NCBI RefSeq assembly: GCF_030409795.1
Contig: NZ_JAUFQN010000019.1
Location: forward strand, 2,356,001 to 2,420,000
DNA from: Flavobacterium paronense
GTDB lineage: Bacteria; Bacteroidota; Bacteroidia; Flavobacteriales; Flavobacteriaceae
Direction: 5' to 3'
Length of the DNA: 64,000 nucleotides
Positions 41,911 through 48,686 of the stretch are shown in pieces. A program made the position numbers and the translations under genes. Numbering within the stretch: the first letter of the stretch is position 1; each line of letters starts with the position of its first letter. The notes beneath the pieces were generated by a model. The model was given only the letters and a program-made list of their open reading frames with translations, made no database searches and was not told where the DNA came from.

Positions 41911-42462
41911 TTATACTTTTTCAACTTGCATAAAGCTCAATTCTAATGGTGTTTTTCTTCCGAAGATTTTCACCATTACTTCCAGCTTACGCTTTTCTTC
42001 ATTGATTTTTTCAATAGTTCCGTTAAATCCATTGAAAGGTCCATCAATAACCTTAATTGTTTCATCAATTTTGAAAGGTATTGCCTGAGTATCTGTATTA
42101 ACAGCTAATTCATCAACTTTACCTAACATTCTGTTCACTTCAGACAGTCGCAATGGCACAGGCTCACCGCCTTTTACTTCACCTAAAAAACCAATTACAC
42201 TAGTAATCGATTTAATAATATGAGGTATTTCACCAATAAGATTAGCTTCAATCATTACATAACCAGGAAAATAAACTTTATCCTTTGCTATTTTTTTACC
42301 ATCTCTTACTTGAACTACTTTTTCGGTAGGTACAAGAACTTGAGATACGTAATCCGACATTCCTAATCTATTGATTTCTGTTTCGATATAAGCTTTGACT
42401 TTATTTTCTTGTCCGCTTACCGCTCGAACCACATACCATTTTTTTACATTATTATCTGCCAT
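41911..42462 (-). CDS. nusG: Transcription elongation/antitermination factor NusG
   Basis: 183 residues. The N-terminal NGN domain starts [19 protein letters not shown], and a C-terminal KOW motif is at [17 protein letters not shown]. NusG couples RNA polymerase to Rho or to the ribosome (S10). It is 10 bases after secE, the classic secE-nusG pair. Confidence 0.98.
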   Translation of the reverse strand: MADNNVKKWYVVRAVSGQENKVKAYIETEINRLGMSDYVSQVLVPTEKVVQVRDGKKIAKDKVYFPGYVMIEANLIGEIPHIIKSITSVIGFLGEVKGGEPVPLRLSEVNRMLGKVDELAVNTDTQAIPFKIDETIKVIDGPFNGFNGTIEKINEEKRKLEVMVKIFGRKTPLELSFMQVEKV

Positions 42463-42472
42463 TTCAGAGAAA

Positions 42473-42670
42473 TTAAGATTTTATCAAATTAAAAATCCCA
42501 GCAATTGCTTTTGCGCACATTTCATCAACACCCCATGTTGCTAAAGCAAAAACTACTGAAAAAACAGCCACTATAATAGTTAGACGTTGCACTTCAGACC
42601 ATTCTGGCCAAGTAACATTTGATTTTAATTCTTCAAATGCTTCTGATATATAATTAACAACTTTTGTCAT
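42473..42670 (-). CDS. secE: Preprotein translocase subunit SecE
   Basis: 65 residues with one C-terminal membrane helix (LTIIVAVFSVVFALATWGVD) after an amphipathic segment VTWPEWSEV. This is the short single-span form common outside Enterobacteria. It clamps SecY in the inner membrane. It lies directly after tRNA-Trp and before nusG. Confidence 0.95.
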   Translation of the reverse strand: MTKVVNYISEAFEELKSNVTWPEWSEVQRLTIIVAVFSVVFALATWGVDEMCAKAIAGIFNLIKS

Positions 42671-42686
42671 TGTATTTTTATTTTTG

Positions 42687-42757
42687 CACGGGCGGAGGGA
42701 TTCGAACCCCCATCAACGGTTTTGGAGACCGCTATTCTACCCTTGAACTACGCCCGT
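42687..42757 (-). tRNA. tRNA-Trp (anticodon CCA)
   Basis: 71 bases with acceptor stem ACGGGCG / CGCCCGT, T arm GGGGGTTCGAATCCCTC, and anticodon loop CTCCAAA between paired GCGGT and ACCGT (one weak pair). The discriminator is G and no CCA is encoded. Its position between tuf and secE is conserved in many bacteria. Confidence 0.96.
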
Positions 42758-42821
42758 TGATTATTATTAAAATCCAGTGTCGTTTAAAAAAAACGACACT
42801 GGATTTATATTTATTTTATAA

Positions 42822-44009
42822 TTACGAAACTATTTCAGTTACCTGACCAGCACCAACTGTTCTACCACCTTCACGGATAGCGAAACGTAAACCTACGTTC
42901 ATTGCAATTGGACTTAATAAAGCAACATTAATAGTTAAGTTATCACCTGGCATTACCATCTCTACTCCTGTTGGTAAAGTAATAACTCCTGTTACGTCAG
43001 TTGTACGTACGTAGAACTGTGGACGGTAGTTATTGTGGAATGGTGTGTGACGACCACCTTCTTCTTTTTTCAAGATATAAACCTCAGCTTTGAAAGTAGC
43101 GTGCGGTTTCACTGAACCTGGCTTAATAATAACCATACCTCTTTTGATATCCGCTTTATCAATACCTCTTAACAATAAACCTACGTTATCTCCAGCTTCA
43201 CCTCTATCAAGGATTTTACGGAACATCTCAACTCCTGTAATAGTAGAAGTTAATTTTTCAGCTCCCATACCAATGATTTCAACTGGATCTCCTGTGTTAG
43301 CAATTCCTGTTTCGATACGACCTGTAGCAACAGTTCCACGACCAGTAATTGTAAATGAATCTTCAACTGGCATCAAGAATGGTTTTGAAATATCACGAAC
43401 TGGTTCTTCAATCCATGCATCAACAGCAGCCATTAATTCAATAATTTTTGGTACCCAAGCTGGATCGTTATTCAATCCACCTAAAGCAGAACCTTGAATA
43501 ACTGGACTGTTATCTCCATCATATTCGTAGAAAGACAATAAGTCTCTGATTTCCATTTCAACTAATTCTAAAAGCTCAGCATCATCAACCATATCCACTT
43601 TGTTCATGAATACTACCATTCTAGGAATACCAACCTGGCGACCTAAAAGGATGTGCTCACGTGTTTGTGGCATTGGTCCATCAGTTGCAGCTACAACAAG
43701 GATAGCACCGTCCATTTGAGCAGCACCAGTAACCATGTTTTTTACGTAATCCGCGTGACCTGGACAGTCAACGTGTGCGTAGTGACGATTAGCAGTTTCG
43801 TACTCAACGTGTGAAGTGTTGATAGTAATACCTCTTTCTTTTTCTTCAGGAGCATTATCAATTTGATCAAATGATTTTGCTTGACAGTAACCTGCATCAG
43901 ACAACACTTTAGTAATTGCTGCAGTTAATGTAGTTTTTCCGTGATCCACGTGACCAATTGTACCAATATTAAGGTGTGGTTTGGAACGATTAAAATTTTC
44001 TTTTGCCAT
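42822..44009 (-). CDS. tuf: Elongation factor Tu
   Basis: 395 residues. GTPase motifs are GHVDHGKT (19-26), DCPGHADY and NKVDMVD. It carries aminoacyl-tRNA to the ribosome. It is embedded in a tRNA cluster as in thrT-tufB of E. coli and is presumably co-transcribed with the flanking tRNAs. Only one copy is in this window. Confidence 0.98.
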   Translation of the reverse strand: MAKENFNRSKPHLNIGTIGHVDHGKTTLTAAITKVLSDAGYCQAKSFDQIDNAPEEKERGITINTSHVEYETANRHYAHVDCPGHADYVKNMVTGAAQMDGAILVVAATDGPMPQTREHILLGRQVGIPRMVVFMNKVDMVDDAELLELVEMEIRDLLSFYEYDGDNSPVIQGSALGGLNNDPAWVPKIIELMAAVDAWIEEPVRDISKPFLMPVEDSFTITGRGTVATGRIETGIANTGDPVEIIGMGAEKLTSTITGVEMFRKILDRGEAGDNVGLLLRGIDKADIKRGMVIIKPGSVKPHATFKAEVYILKKEEGGRHTPFHNNYRPQFYVRTTDVTGVITLPTGVEMVMPGDNLTINVALLSPIAMNVGLRFAIREGGRTVGAGQVTEIVS

Positions 44010-44070
44010 TTTAATTAATTTTAAACTTAGTTATATATTTATTAGTGTTCAATTTTCAATTTAATTTTTG

Positions 44071-44142
44071 AGCCAACTACGGGAATTGAACCCGTGACCT
44101 CTTCCTTACCAAGGAAGCACTCTACCCCTGAGCTAAGTCGGC
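44071..44142 (-). tRNA. tRNA-Thr (anticodon GGT)
   Basis: 72 bases. Acceptor GCCGACT / AGTTGGC (one G-T pair), D arm TAGCTCAGGGGTAGAG, anticodon stem CTTCC / GGAAG with loop TTGGTAA, and T arm ACGGGTTCAATTCCCGT. It lies just upstream of tuf. Confidence 0.96.
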
Positions 44143-44213
44143 TTGTGCCTAGTCCAGAAGTTAGATATTAGAATTCAGAAAAAAAACCAAATTCCTATTT
44201 CTAAATTCCATTT

Positions 44214-44372
44214 TTGGATTACCGCCTTTCGATGATAATCCAATTGGATTACCGCCATTCTGGCGATGATCAAATTCCTACTTATCTGAACCTTTTAACT
44301 ATCAACTTCCGTTTAACAATCTAGTCTCGATAAATTGAAACCTTTTGGATTACCGCCATTCTGGCGATGATC
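44214..44372. repeat. Three copies of a 25-28 bp palindromic repeat in the tRNA spacer
   Basis: TTGGATTACCGCCATTCTGG with CGATGATC occurs at 44244-44271 and 44345-44372, and a degenerate copy (TTGGATTACCGCC then TTTCGATGATAATCC) at 44214-44240. Each full copy folds as CGCCA-TTC-TGGCG with outer GAT/ATC pairs. Confidence 0.8.
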
Positions 44373-44374
44373 CT

Positions 44375-44395
44375 GTATCGTTGTCCCAACGATAC
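44375..44395. other. Perfect 9-bp hairpin in the tRNA spacer
   Basis: GTATCGTTG, loop TCC, CAACGATAC. There is no T run on either side, so it is not a typical terminator. Confidence 0.7.
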
Positions 44396-44397
44396 TA

Positions 44398-44458
44398 AAA
44401 GTTTTTAAATTTGATTTTCTCGAAAGCGAGCTTTCGGAAAATGCTTTTTAAAAACTTT
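44398..44458. other. Long stem-loop right after tRNA-Tyr
   Basis: Outer arms AAAGTTTTTAAA / TTTAAAAACTTT (12 bp) enclose inner arms ATTTTC and CGAAAGC / GCTTTCG and GAAAAT around a two-base loop, with small bulges. About 25 pairs in total, starting 2 bases from the mature 3' end of tRNA-Tyr. It could be a processing or stability element for the tRNA transcript. Confidence 0.7.
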
Positions 44459-44459
44459 G

Positions 44460-44540
44460 TGGGGAGAGCAGGATTCGAACCTGCGAAGTTCACACAGCAG
44501 ATTTACAGTCTGCCCTCGTTGGCCGCTTGAGTATCTCCCC
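44460..44540 (-). tRNA. tRNA-Tyr (anticodon GTA)
   Basis: 81 bases, class II with a long variable arm. Acceptor GGGGAGA / TCTCCCC, anticodon stem GCAGA / TCTGC with loop CTGTAAA, discriminator A. Confidence 0.96.
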
Positions 44541-44564
44541 TAACCATATTTCAATAAAAAAAAG

Positions 44565-44638
44565 AGCCGGCGGAGGGACTCGAACCCACGACCTGCTGAT
44601 TACAAATCAGCTGCTCTAGCCAACTGAGCTACGCTGGC
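44565..44638 (-). tRNA. tRNA-Thr (anticodon TGT)
   Basis: 74 bases. Anticodon stem GCTGA / TCAGC, loop TTTGTAA, D arm TAGCTCAGTTGGCTAGAG. The acceptor GCCAGCG / CGCCGGC shows an A-C mismatch at the fourth pair, and the T stem also has a T-T pair; the other tRNAs here pair fully apart from wobbles. It is the first gene of the tRNA-tuf-rpl-rpo transcript. Confidence 0.92.
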
Positions 44639-44644
44639 AATATC

Positions 44645-44675
44645 AATAAAAAAAGCCCGCTATTTCTAACGGACT
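44645..44675 (-). terminator. hpf terminator overlapping the tRNA operon promoter
   Basis: On the minus strand AGTCCG pairs with CGGGCT (one G-T) over loop TTAGAAATAG, followed by seven T. It ends the hpf transcript. The predicted start of the next promoter (-7 box at 44676-44684) falls within this hairpin. Confidence 0.75.
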
Positions 44676-44706
44676 GCAAATGTATATCTTTTTGTCTTTC
44701 AATCAA
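44676..44706 (-). promoter_or_regulatory. Promoter of the tRNA-tuf-secE-nusG-rpl-rpo operon
   Basis: On the minus strand TTG (44706-44704), 19-base spacer, TACATTTGC (44684-44676): an exact match to the Bacteroidota consensus. It would start transcription about 30 bases before tRNA-Thr(TGT). It is the only consensus promoter I found for the whole 13-kb locus. Confidence 0.75.
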
Positions 44707-44729
44707 AACATTTTTAAAAAAAAATTATT

Positions 44730-45032
44730 TTAAATATGTGTTCTAATTTTTTCTTTTCTTTTAATCAATAATCGCTCTAAAGATTCTGCCGAAACCTCTA
44801 TTGCTTCCTCAAAAGTTTTGCATTGTTTTTTTACCATAAAATCATCTCCTGGGACGTGAATTTTAACCTCAACTACTTTATTTTCTTTATCACTTGTTTT
44901 TTCAACCTTTAAAAAAACGTCAGCGGAGACAACTTTATCATAAAATTTTTCAAGTTTGCTCATTCTTTCTTGGATAAAATCCACCAGCTTTCTGTCAACA
45001 GTAAAGTTAACTGCATTAACACTTACCTTCAT
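44730..45032 (-). CDS. hpf: Ribosome hibernation-promoting factor, short form
   Basis: 100 residues, the short HPF/RaiA (YfiA) type: MKVSVNAVNFTVDRKLVDFIQERMSKLEKFYDKV, then KIHVPGDDFMVKKQCKTFEEAIEVSAESLERLL. It lacks the C-terminal dimerisation domain of long HPF. It binds the 30S decoding region in stationary phase and inactivates ribosomes. It is 33 bases after xerC and ends at the terminator that overlaps the tRNA-tuf promoter. Confidence 0.93.
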   Translation of the reverse strand: MKVSVNAVNFTVDRKLVDFIQERMSKLEKFYDKVVSADVFLKVEKTSDKENKVVEVKIHVPGDDFMVKKQCKTFEEAIEVSAESLERLLIKRKEKIRTHI

Positions 45033-45065
45033 AATTAAATCTTTTATTAATTAAACATTTTAGAA

Positions 45066-45962
45066 TTATTTTTTATTTCTAGGATGCGCACTATTGTAGA
45101 CTTTTTGAAGCTCTGCTAAACTATTATGCGTGTATACTTGTGTCGATGCTAAACTAGAATGTCCTAATAATTCCTTTACTGAATTTATGTCTGCCCCATT
45201 GTTTAGTAGATGAGTCGCAAATGTATGCCTTAATATATGTGGACTTTTTTTCACCTTCTCTGAGACATTACTAAAGTAATAATTTATTAGCCGATAAACA
45301 AACGAATCGTTTAATTTAACGCCATTCAACAGCAGAAAAAAACAATCAACATCTTTAACGTCTTGTATACTTGCTCTTTCGGATAAATATTTTTTTATCT
45401 GTTCTTCAATTATTGTTAAAATTGGAATGATTCTTTCTTTGTTTCTTTTGCCAATTACCTTGATGGTATTATTTGTCAAATCTACATTCTGAATTTTTAA
45501 ATTAATTAGCTCTGTTCTTCGGATTCCGGTAGTGTAAAATAGGTCGATAATTAATTTATCTCGTACGCCTTCAAATCCTTCTTTATAAGTTATCTGATTC
45601 AAAACCATATCTAATTCTTTTTCTGAAAACGGAATCTGAATTTTCTTTGGCGCCTTTAATGCTTTGTGTTTTAATAACGGACTTGAATCAATCTGTTTGA
45701 TCTTGAGCAGAAATTTATAAAACGATTTTAAAGAGGATACTTTTCGGTTAATAGAAGTATTTGAAATGCCATCATCAGAAAGCGAAACTATCCAGGAACG
45801 TATTTGATTGTAATTTACGCAAAGCAAATCATTATCTTCAAATTCATTGGATAAAAAAGATTCAAAAAAACCTATATCATTTATATAGGCCGTAACGGTA
45901 TGCTTAGAGTAATTCTTCTCTAACAAAAGATAATCATGAAATTTATTTTTAAAATTTTCCAT
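45066..45962 (-). CDS. xerC: Tyrosine recombinase XerC
   Basis: 298 residues, the housekeeping size. It has an N-terminal SAM-like DNA-binding domain, then a catalytic domain with R148 (TTGIRRTEL), Lys near 172 (IGKRNKE), H242 and R245 (PHILRHTFATHLL), H268 (LLGHSS), and nucleophile Y277 (QVYTH). XerC with XerD resolves chromosome dimers at dif. Between rpsU and hpf it is in a conserved flavobacterial context, so it is not a phage integrase. Its start codon touches the end of the rpsU terminator, so its expression may depend on read-through. Confidence 0.95.
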   Translation of the reverse strand: MENFKNKFHDYLLLEKNYSKHTVTAYINDIGFFESFLSNEFEDNDLLCVNYNQIRSWIVSLSDDGISNTSINRKVSSLKSFYKFLLKIKQIDSSPLLKHKALKAPKKIQIPFSEKELDMVLNQITYKEGFEGVRDKLIIDLFYTTGIRRTELINLKIQNVDLTNNTIKVIGKRNKERIIPILTIIEEQIKKYLSERASIQDVKDVDCFFLLLNGVKLNDSFVYRLINYYFSNVSEKVKKSPHILRHTFATHLLNNGADINSVKELLGHSSLASTQVYTHNSLAELQKVYNSAHPRNKK

Positions 45963-46010
45963 AAAAAAACCGTTAGCATCAAAGTTATGAAACTTTGAGT
46001 ACTAACGGTT
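45962..46010 (-). terminator. Terminator of rpsU, ending at the xerC start codon
   Basis: On the minus strand AACCGTTAG (46010-46002) pairs with CTAACGGTT (45976-45968), with further pairing CTCAAAGTT / AACTTTG inside, followed by a run of T that reaches the xerC ATG. Confidence 0.75.
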
Positions 46011-46034
46011 AGTATATTTTTAGAAAATCAGATA

Positions 46035-46229
46035 CTAACTTTCTAATCCGTCTTTCATGTTCTGAATGTAAGCAGCTTTTTGAACTTGTGCTCTTCTAAC
46101 AACTGAAGGTTTAATGAAAGCCTGACGTGAACGCAACTGACGAACAGTTCCTGTTTTATCAAATTTTCTTTTATAGCGCTTTAATGCTCTATCGATATTT
46201 TCTCCGTCTTTAATTGGTATAATTAACAT
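46035..46229 (-). CDS. rpsU: 30S ribosomal protein bS21
   Basis: 64 residues, basic: IPIKDGENIDRALKRYKRKFDKTGTVRQLRSRQ. In Bacteroidota, bS21 together with bS6 and bS18 helps hide the 3' end of 16S rRNA (anti-Shine-Dalgarno). That explains why almost all genes lack a Shine-Dalgarno. Here rpsU itself has a strong one (46238-46247), which fits the published idea that ribosomes lacking bS21 preferentially translate rpsU. It has its own consensus promoter and a terminator at 45962-46010. Confidence 0.96.
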   Translation of the reverse strand: MLIIPIKDGENIDRALKRYKRKFDKTGTVRQLRSRQAFIKPSVVRRAQVQKAAYIQNMKDGLES

Positions 46230-46237
46230 AATATAGA

Positions 46238-46247
46238 CACCTCCTCT
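46238..46247 (-). promoter_or_regulatory. Strong Shine-Dalgarno sequence of rpsU
   Basis: AGAGGAGGTG on the minus strand contains GGAGGTG, the full complement of the CACCTCC anti-Shine-Dalgarno, 8 bases before the ATG. No other gene start I inspected here has comparable pairing. Confidence 0.85.
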
Positions 46248-46257
46248 CGTTAAGGGT

Positions 46258-46288
46258 GCAAAAGTAATAATTAATTGATAATTAACAA
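46258..46288 (-). promoter_or_regulatory. Consensus promoter of rpsU
   Basis: On the minus strand TTG (46288-46286), 19-base spacer, TACTTTTGC (46266-46258). The leader would be about 23 bases and carry the Shine-Dalgarno. The TTG is part of the AT-rich repeat copy at 46279. Confidence 0.7.
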
Positions 46289-46353
46289 TGGATAATTGAT
46301 AATTTTTTCGCCAGCATAGATTTCACTATTAATTATCCATTATCAATTGTTAA
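46279..46353. repeat. Imperfect inverted AT-rich repeat between rpsU and the acyl-CoA dehydrogenase gene
   Basis: TTAACAATGGATAATTGATA on the left and TATCCATTATCAATTGTTAA on the right are near-inverted copies around a spacer containing CGCCAGCATAG. It belongs to the same word family as 19461-19490 and 35646-35687. It may end the acyl-CoA dehydrogenase transcript. Confidence 0.65.
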
Positions 46354-47523
46354 CTATTTTACTGCTGGCTGATAGTTTTGTTTGTCAATAATCATTTTAG
46401 ACAAAATCTCTCTAAGAATTTCTGAAGTTCCACCACCTATTGGTCCTAAACGACTGTCTCTAAATAAACGAGCTAAAGGATATTCTTCCATATAACCATA
46501 ACCTCCTAGCATTTGCAAACAACTATAAATGGTTTCGTCTGCTACTTTTGTCGATTTTAATTTAGCCATAGTAGCTTCTTTGACTACATATTCTCCTTTA
46601 TTTAATCGGGCAACAGCAGCATAATTAAATATTTTACAATGTTCTACTTCTGTGGCATGATCTACCATTGTGTGTCTTAACGCTTGAAATTTATTTATTG
46701 TCTTACCAAAAGCTTCGCGATGTGACATATAATCTATTGTGTAATCGATGGCATATTCTGCTCTTGCATGCGCATTGATTGCCATGATTAATCGCTCTAA
46801 GGCGAAATGTTGCATAATATAAGGAAAGCCTTTACCTTCCTCTCCCATTAAGTTTTCTTCGGGAATTTCAACATTATCAAATGCAATTTCAGCAGTATCA
46901 GAAGCTCTCCAACCCAATTTATCGAGTTTTGTAGCCGAAACTCCTTTTAGATTTGTATCCATCAAAAACATACTGATTCCTTTATTTCCACGATCTGGAC
47001 TTGTTTTAGCGGCTACTACATAATAATCTGCATAAACACCATTTGTAATAAACGTTTTAGAACCGTTTATGATATATTTAGTTCCTTTTTTTATAGCCGT
47101 TGTTCGCATTCCCGCTACATCACTTCCTCCAAAAGGTTCCGTAAGGCATAATGCTCCAATTTTATCTCCGGCTATACTTGCTGTTAAATATTCTTGTTTT
47201 ATTCTTTCATCACCTTCGGTATTTAAATGCGTCATTGCAAGATAAGTATGTGCCCAAATGGCTGCAGCAAAACCAGAGGATTTTATTTTTTGAAGTTCTT
47301 CTAATAGAACAACTGTATAAAACAAATCCAAATTCAATCCACCATAAGCCTCAGGATATGCTATGCCGAAAAAGCCCATATCACCGAATTTTTTCCAGAT
47401 GAAGCGTTCAATTGCCCCTGTTTTTTCCCATTTCTCTATGTGAGGAACAACTTCTTTCTGCAAAAAATCTTGTAAACTCTTTCTAAATAATTCGTGTTCT
47501 TCAGTAAAGTATAATGAATTCAT
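46354..47523 (-). CDS. Acyl-CoA dehydrogenase family protein
   Basis: 389 residues, one FAD-dependent subunit. Motifs are LCLTEPFGGSDVAGMRT (FAD/substrate binding) and, near the end, LGGYGYMEEYPLARLFRDSRL followed by GGTSEILREILSKMI. It oxidises an acyl-CoA to the 2-enoyl-CoA in fatty acid or branched-chain amino acid breakdown; chain length cannot be assigned. It is the last gene of a four-gene minus-strand unit, 27 bases after the helix-hairpin-helix gene, with no obvious functional link to it. Confidence 0.94.
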   Translation of the reverse strand: MNSLYFTEEHELFRKSLQDFLQKEVVPHIEKWEKTGAIERFIWKKFGDMGFFGIAYPEAYGGLNLDLFYTVVLLEELQKIKSSGFAAAIWAHTYLAMTHLNTEGDERIKQEYLTASIAGDKIGALCLTEPFGGSDVAGMRTTAIKKGTKYIINGSKTFITNGVYADYYVVAAKTSPDRGNKGISMFLMDTNLKGVSATKLDKLGWRASDTAEIAFDNVEIPEENLMGEEGKGFPYIMQHFALERLIMAINAHARAEYAIDYTIDYMSHREAFGKTINKFQALRHTMVDHATEVEHCKIFNYAAVARLNKGEYVVKEATMAKLKSTKVADETIYSCLQMLGGYGYMEEYPLARLFRDSRLGPIGGGTSEILREILSKMIIDKQNYQPAVK

Positions 47524-47550
47524 ATAAATAAGCCGTTTTTGTCTTCTTTT

Positions 47551-48432
47551 TTAGAATTCCAAATATAAGGCAATTATTTTGATTTTTTCGGCTGGAAAAC
47601 CTTTAATTTTTGACAAATTCTCAATGTTGATATCGCCATTCATCGTCCTGAATATAACGATATCTTTCGCTAATTGATATCTGAAAAAAGGAAATTGCGA
47701 CAACTCTTTGACCGATGCATTATTGATGTTAATCTTTTTACAATTTGAAATAGATTTCACGACAAAAGAACTTTTCAATTTTTCAATAACTTCGGGCGAC
47801 AGACCCCAAATATCATTCATCTGATCCATAGAAACAAAAGCACCATACTTTTCTTTCTGTTCCAAAATTCTATCCGAAATTTTATCACCAATACCATAAA
47901 CTTTCATCAAATCTTCTTTAGTTGCTTGGTTGATATCGAGAACGGAAATCTTTTCCGGTTTTGAGAAATCCTTCTTGGTAAATGCTTGAAAGTTGCTCTT
48001 TTTGTTTTTTACCCAATCCGGAAATTTAAAGTAAGGAGAAATTACTCTTAGTAAAGAATCAGAAACTTTTGTCACAGCTTGAAATTCGGATGCAGAATTC
48101 ACAAATTTATTTTGCTTTCTATACGCCAGTAAGCGATCTATTTCTTCCACCGACATTCCGAGTTTGTAGCCTTTAAAGTCAGTAATAAAATTTGGATTGA
48201 AAGGATAAATCGCAGGTTTATAATTTTTGTTTCCGAGCTTTAAACTATCAACCGTGCTTTGAAGCGCTAACCAATTAGATTGTTTAGCGTCAACTTTATT
48301 TACAACATTAAAATCATAGAAAAAATAAATCCCCTGAACCAGAATGATAATAACAAAAAACAATAGAATTCCGATTCGTTGACTTTTCGAATACGTTAAA
48401 AAAGATTTTACTATGGACTCAATAGTTCCCAT
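47551..48432 (-). CDS. Membrane-anchored helix-hairpin-helix (ComEA-like) protein
   Basis: 293 residues. One N-terminal membrane helix (IGILLFFVIIILVQGIYFFYDF). Several helix-hairpin-helix units follow: INQATKEDLMKVYGIGDKISDRILEQKEKYG in the middle and INNASVKELSQFPFFRYQLAKDIVIFR near the end, with a further one around FKGYKLGMSVEEIDRLLAYRK. ComEA-like proteins bind DNA non-specifically, classically during competence. In Bacteroidota similar proteins are common and mostly untested. It lies 3 bases after the PspC-like gene. Confidence 0.88.
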   Translation of the reverse strand: MGTIESIVKSFLTYSKSQRIGILLFFVIIILVQGIYFFYDFNVVNKVDAKQSNWLALQSTVDSLKLGNKNYKPAIYPFNPNFITDFKGYKLGMSVEEIDRLLAYRKQNKFVNSASEFQAVTKVSDSLLRVISPYFKFPDWVKNKKSNFQAFTKKDFSKPEKISVLDINQATKEDLMKVYGIGDKISDRILEQKEKYGAFVSMDQMNDIWGLSPEVIEKLKSSFVVKSISNCKKININNASVKELSQFPFFRYQLAKDIVIFRTMNGDINIENLSKIKGFPAEKIKIIALYLEF

Positions 48433-48435
48433 AGG

Positions 48436-48663
48436 TTATAAATCAAAAACAGAAGTTCGTTTCCCTCGAATTAAATCTTTCAACCTAATCCAAAAAGCTA
48501 AAGTCAGATAGACACCAAACCACAAACCAGCAGTTACAAATGTGATGTAGATAAAAAACAAACGCACATTGGAAGCCCGCATTCCAAGCTTATCGGCTAA
48601 ACGGGAAGACACGTGAAATCCGTGTTTTTCAAAAAAATATTTTAATCGGATAACTAGTGACAT
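48436..48663 (-). CDS. PspC-domain-like small membrane protein
   Basis: 75 residues. After a short helical region SSRLADKLGMRASNVRLFFIYITFVTAGLWFGVYLTLAFW it has a single hydrophobic segment and a basic tail RGKRTSV. The order matches PspC-type envelope-stress proteins (in E. coli a toxin-neutralising partner of PspB). The match is short, so the call is moderate. It is 23 bases after the DUF2851 gene. Confidence 0.75.
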   Translation of the reverse strand: MSLVIRLKYFFEKHGFHVSSRLADKLGMRASNVRLFFIYITFVTAGLWFGVYLTLAFWIRLKDLIRGKRTSVFDL

Positions 48664-48686
48664 TGTATTTGTTTAAAATATCAAAA

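Noticed and set aside
44143..44459. Degenerate tRNA-Gly in the tRNA spacer
   Set aside because: No TTCGA-type T arm or paired acceptor was found; the gap is made of palindromic repeats.
45066..45962. Tyrosine recombinase as phage or island integrase
   Set aside because: Size, motifs and the rpsU-xerC-hpf context fit housekeeping XerC; no att repeats or phage genes nearby.
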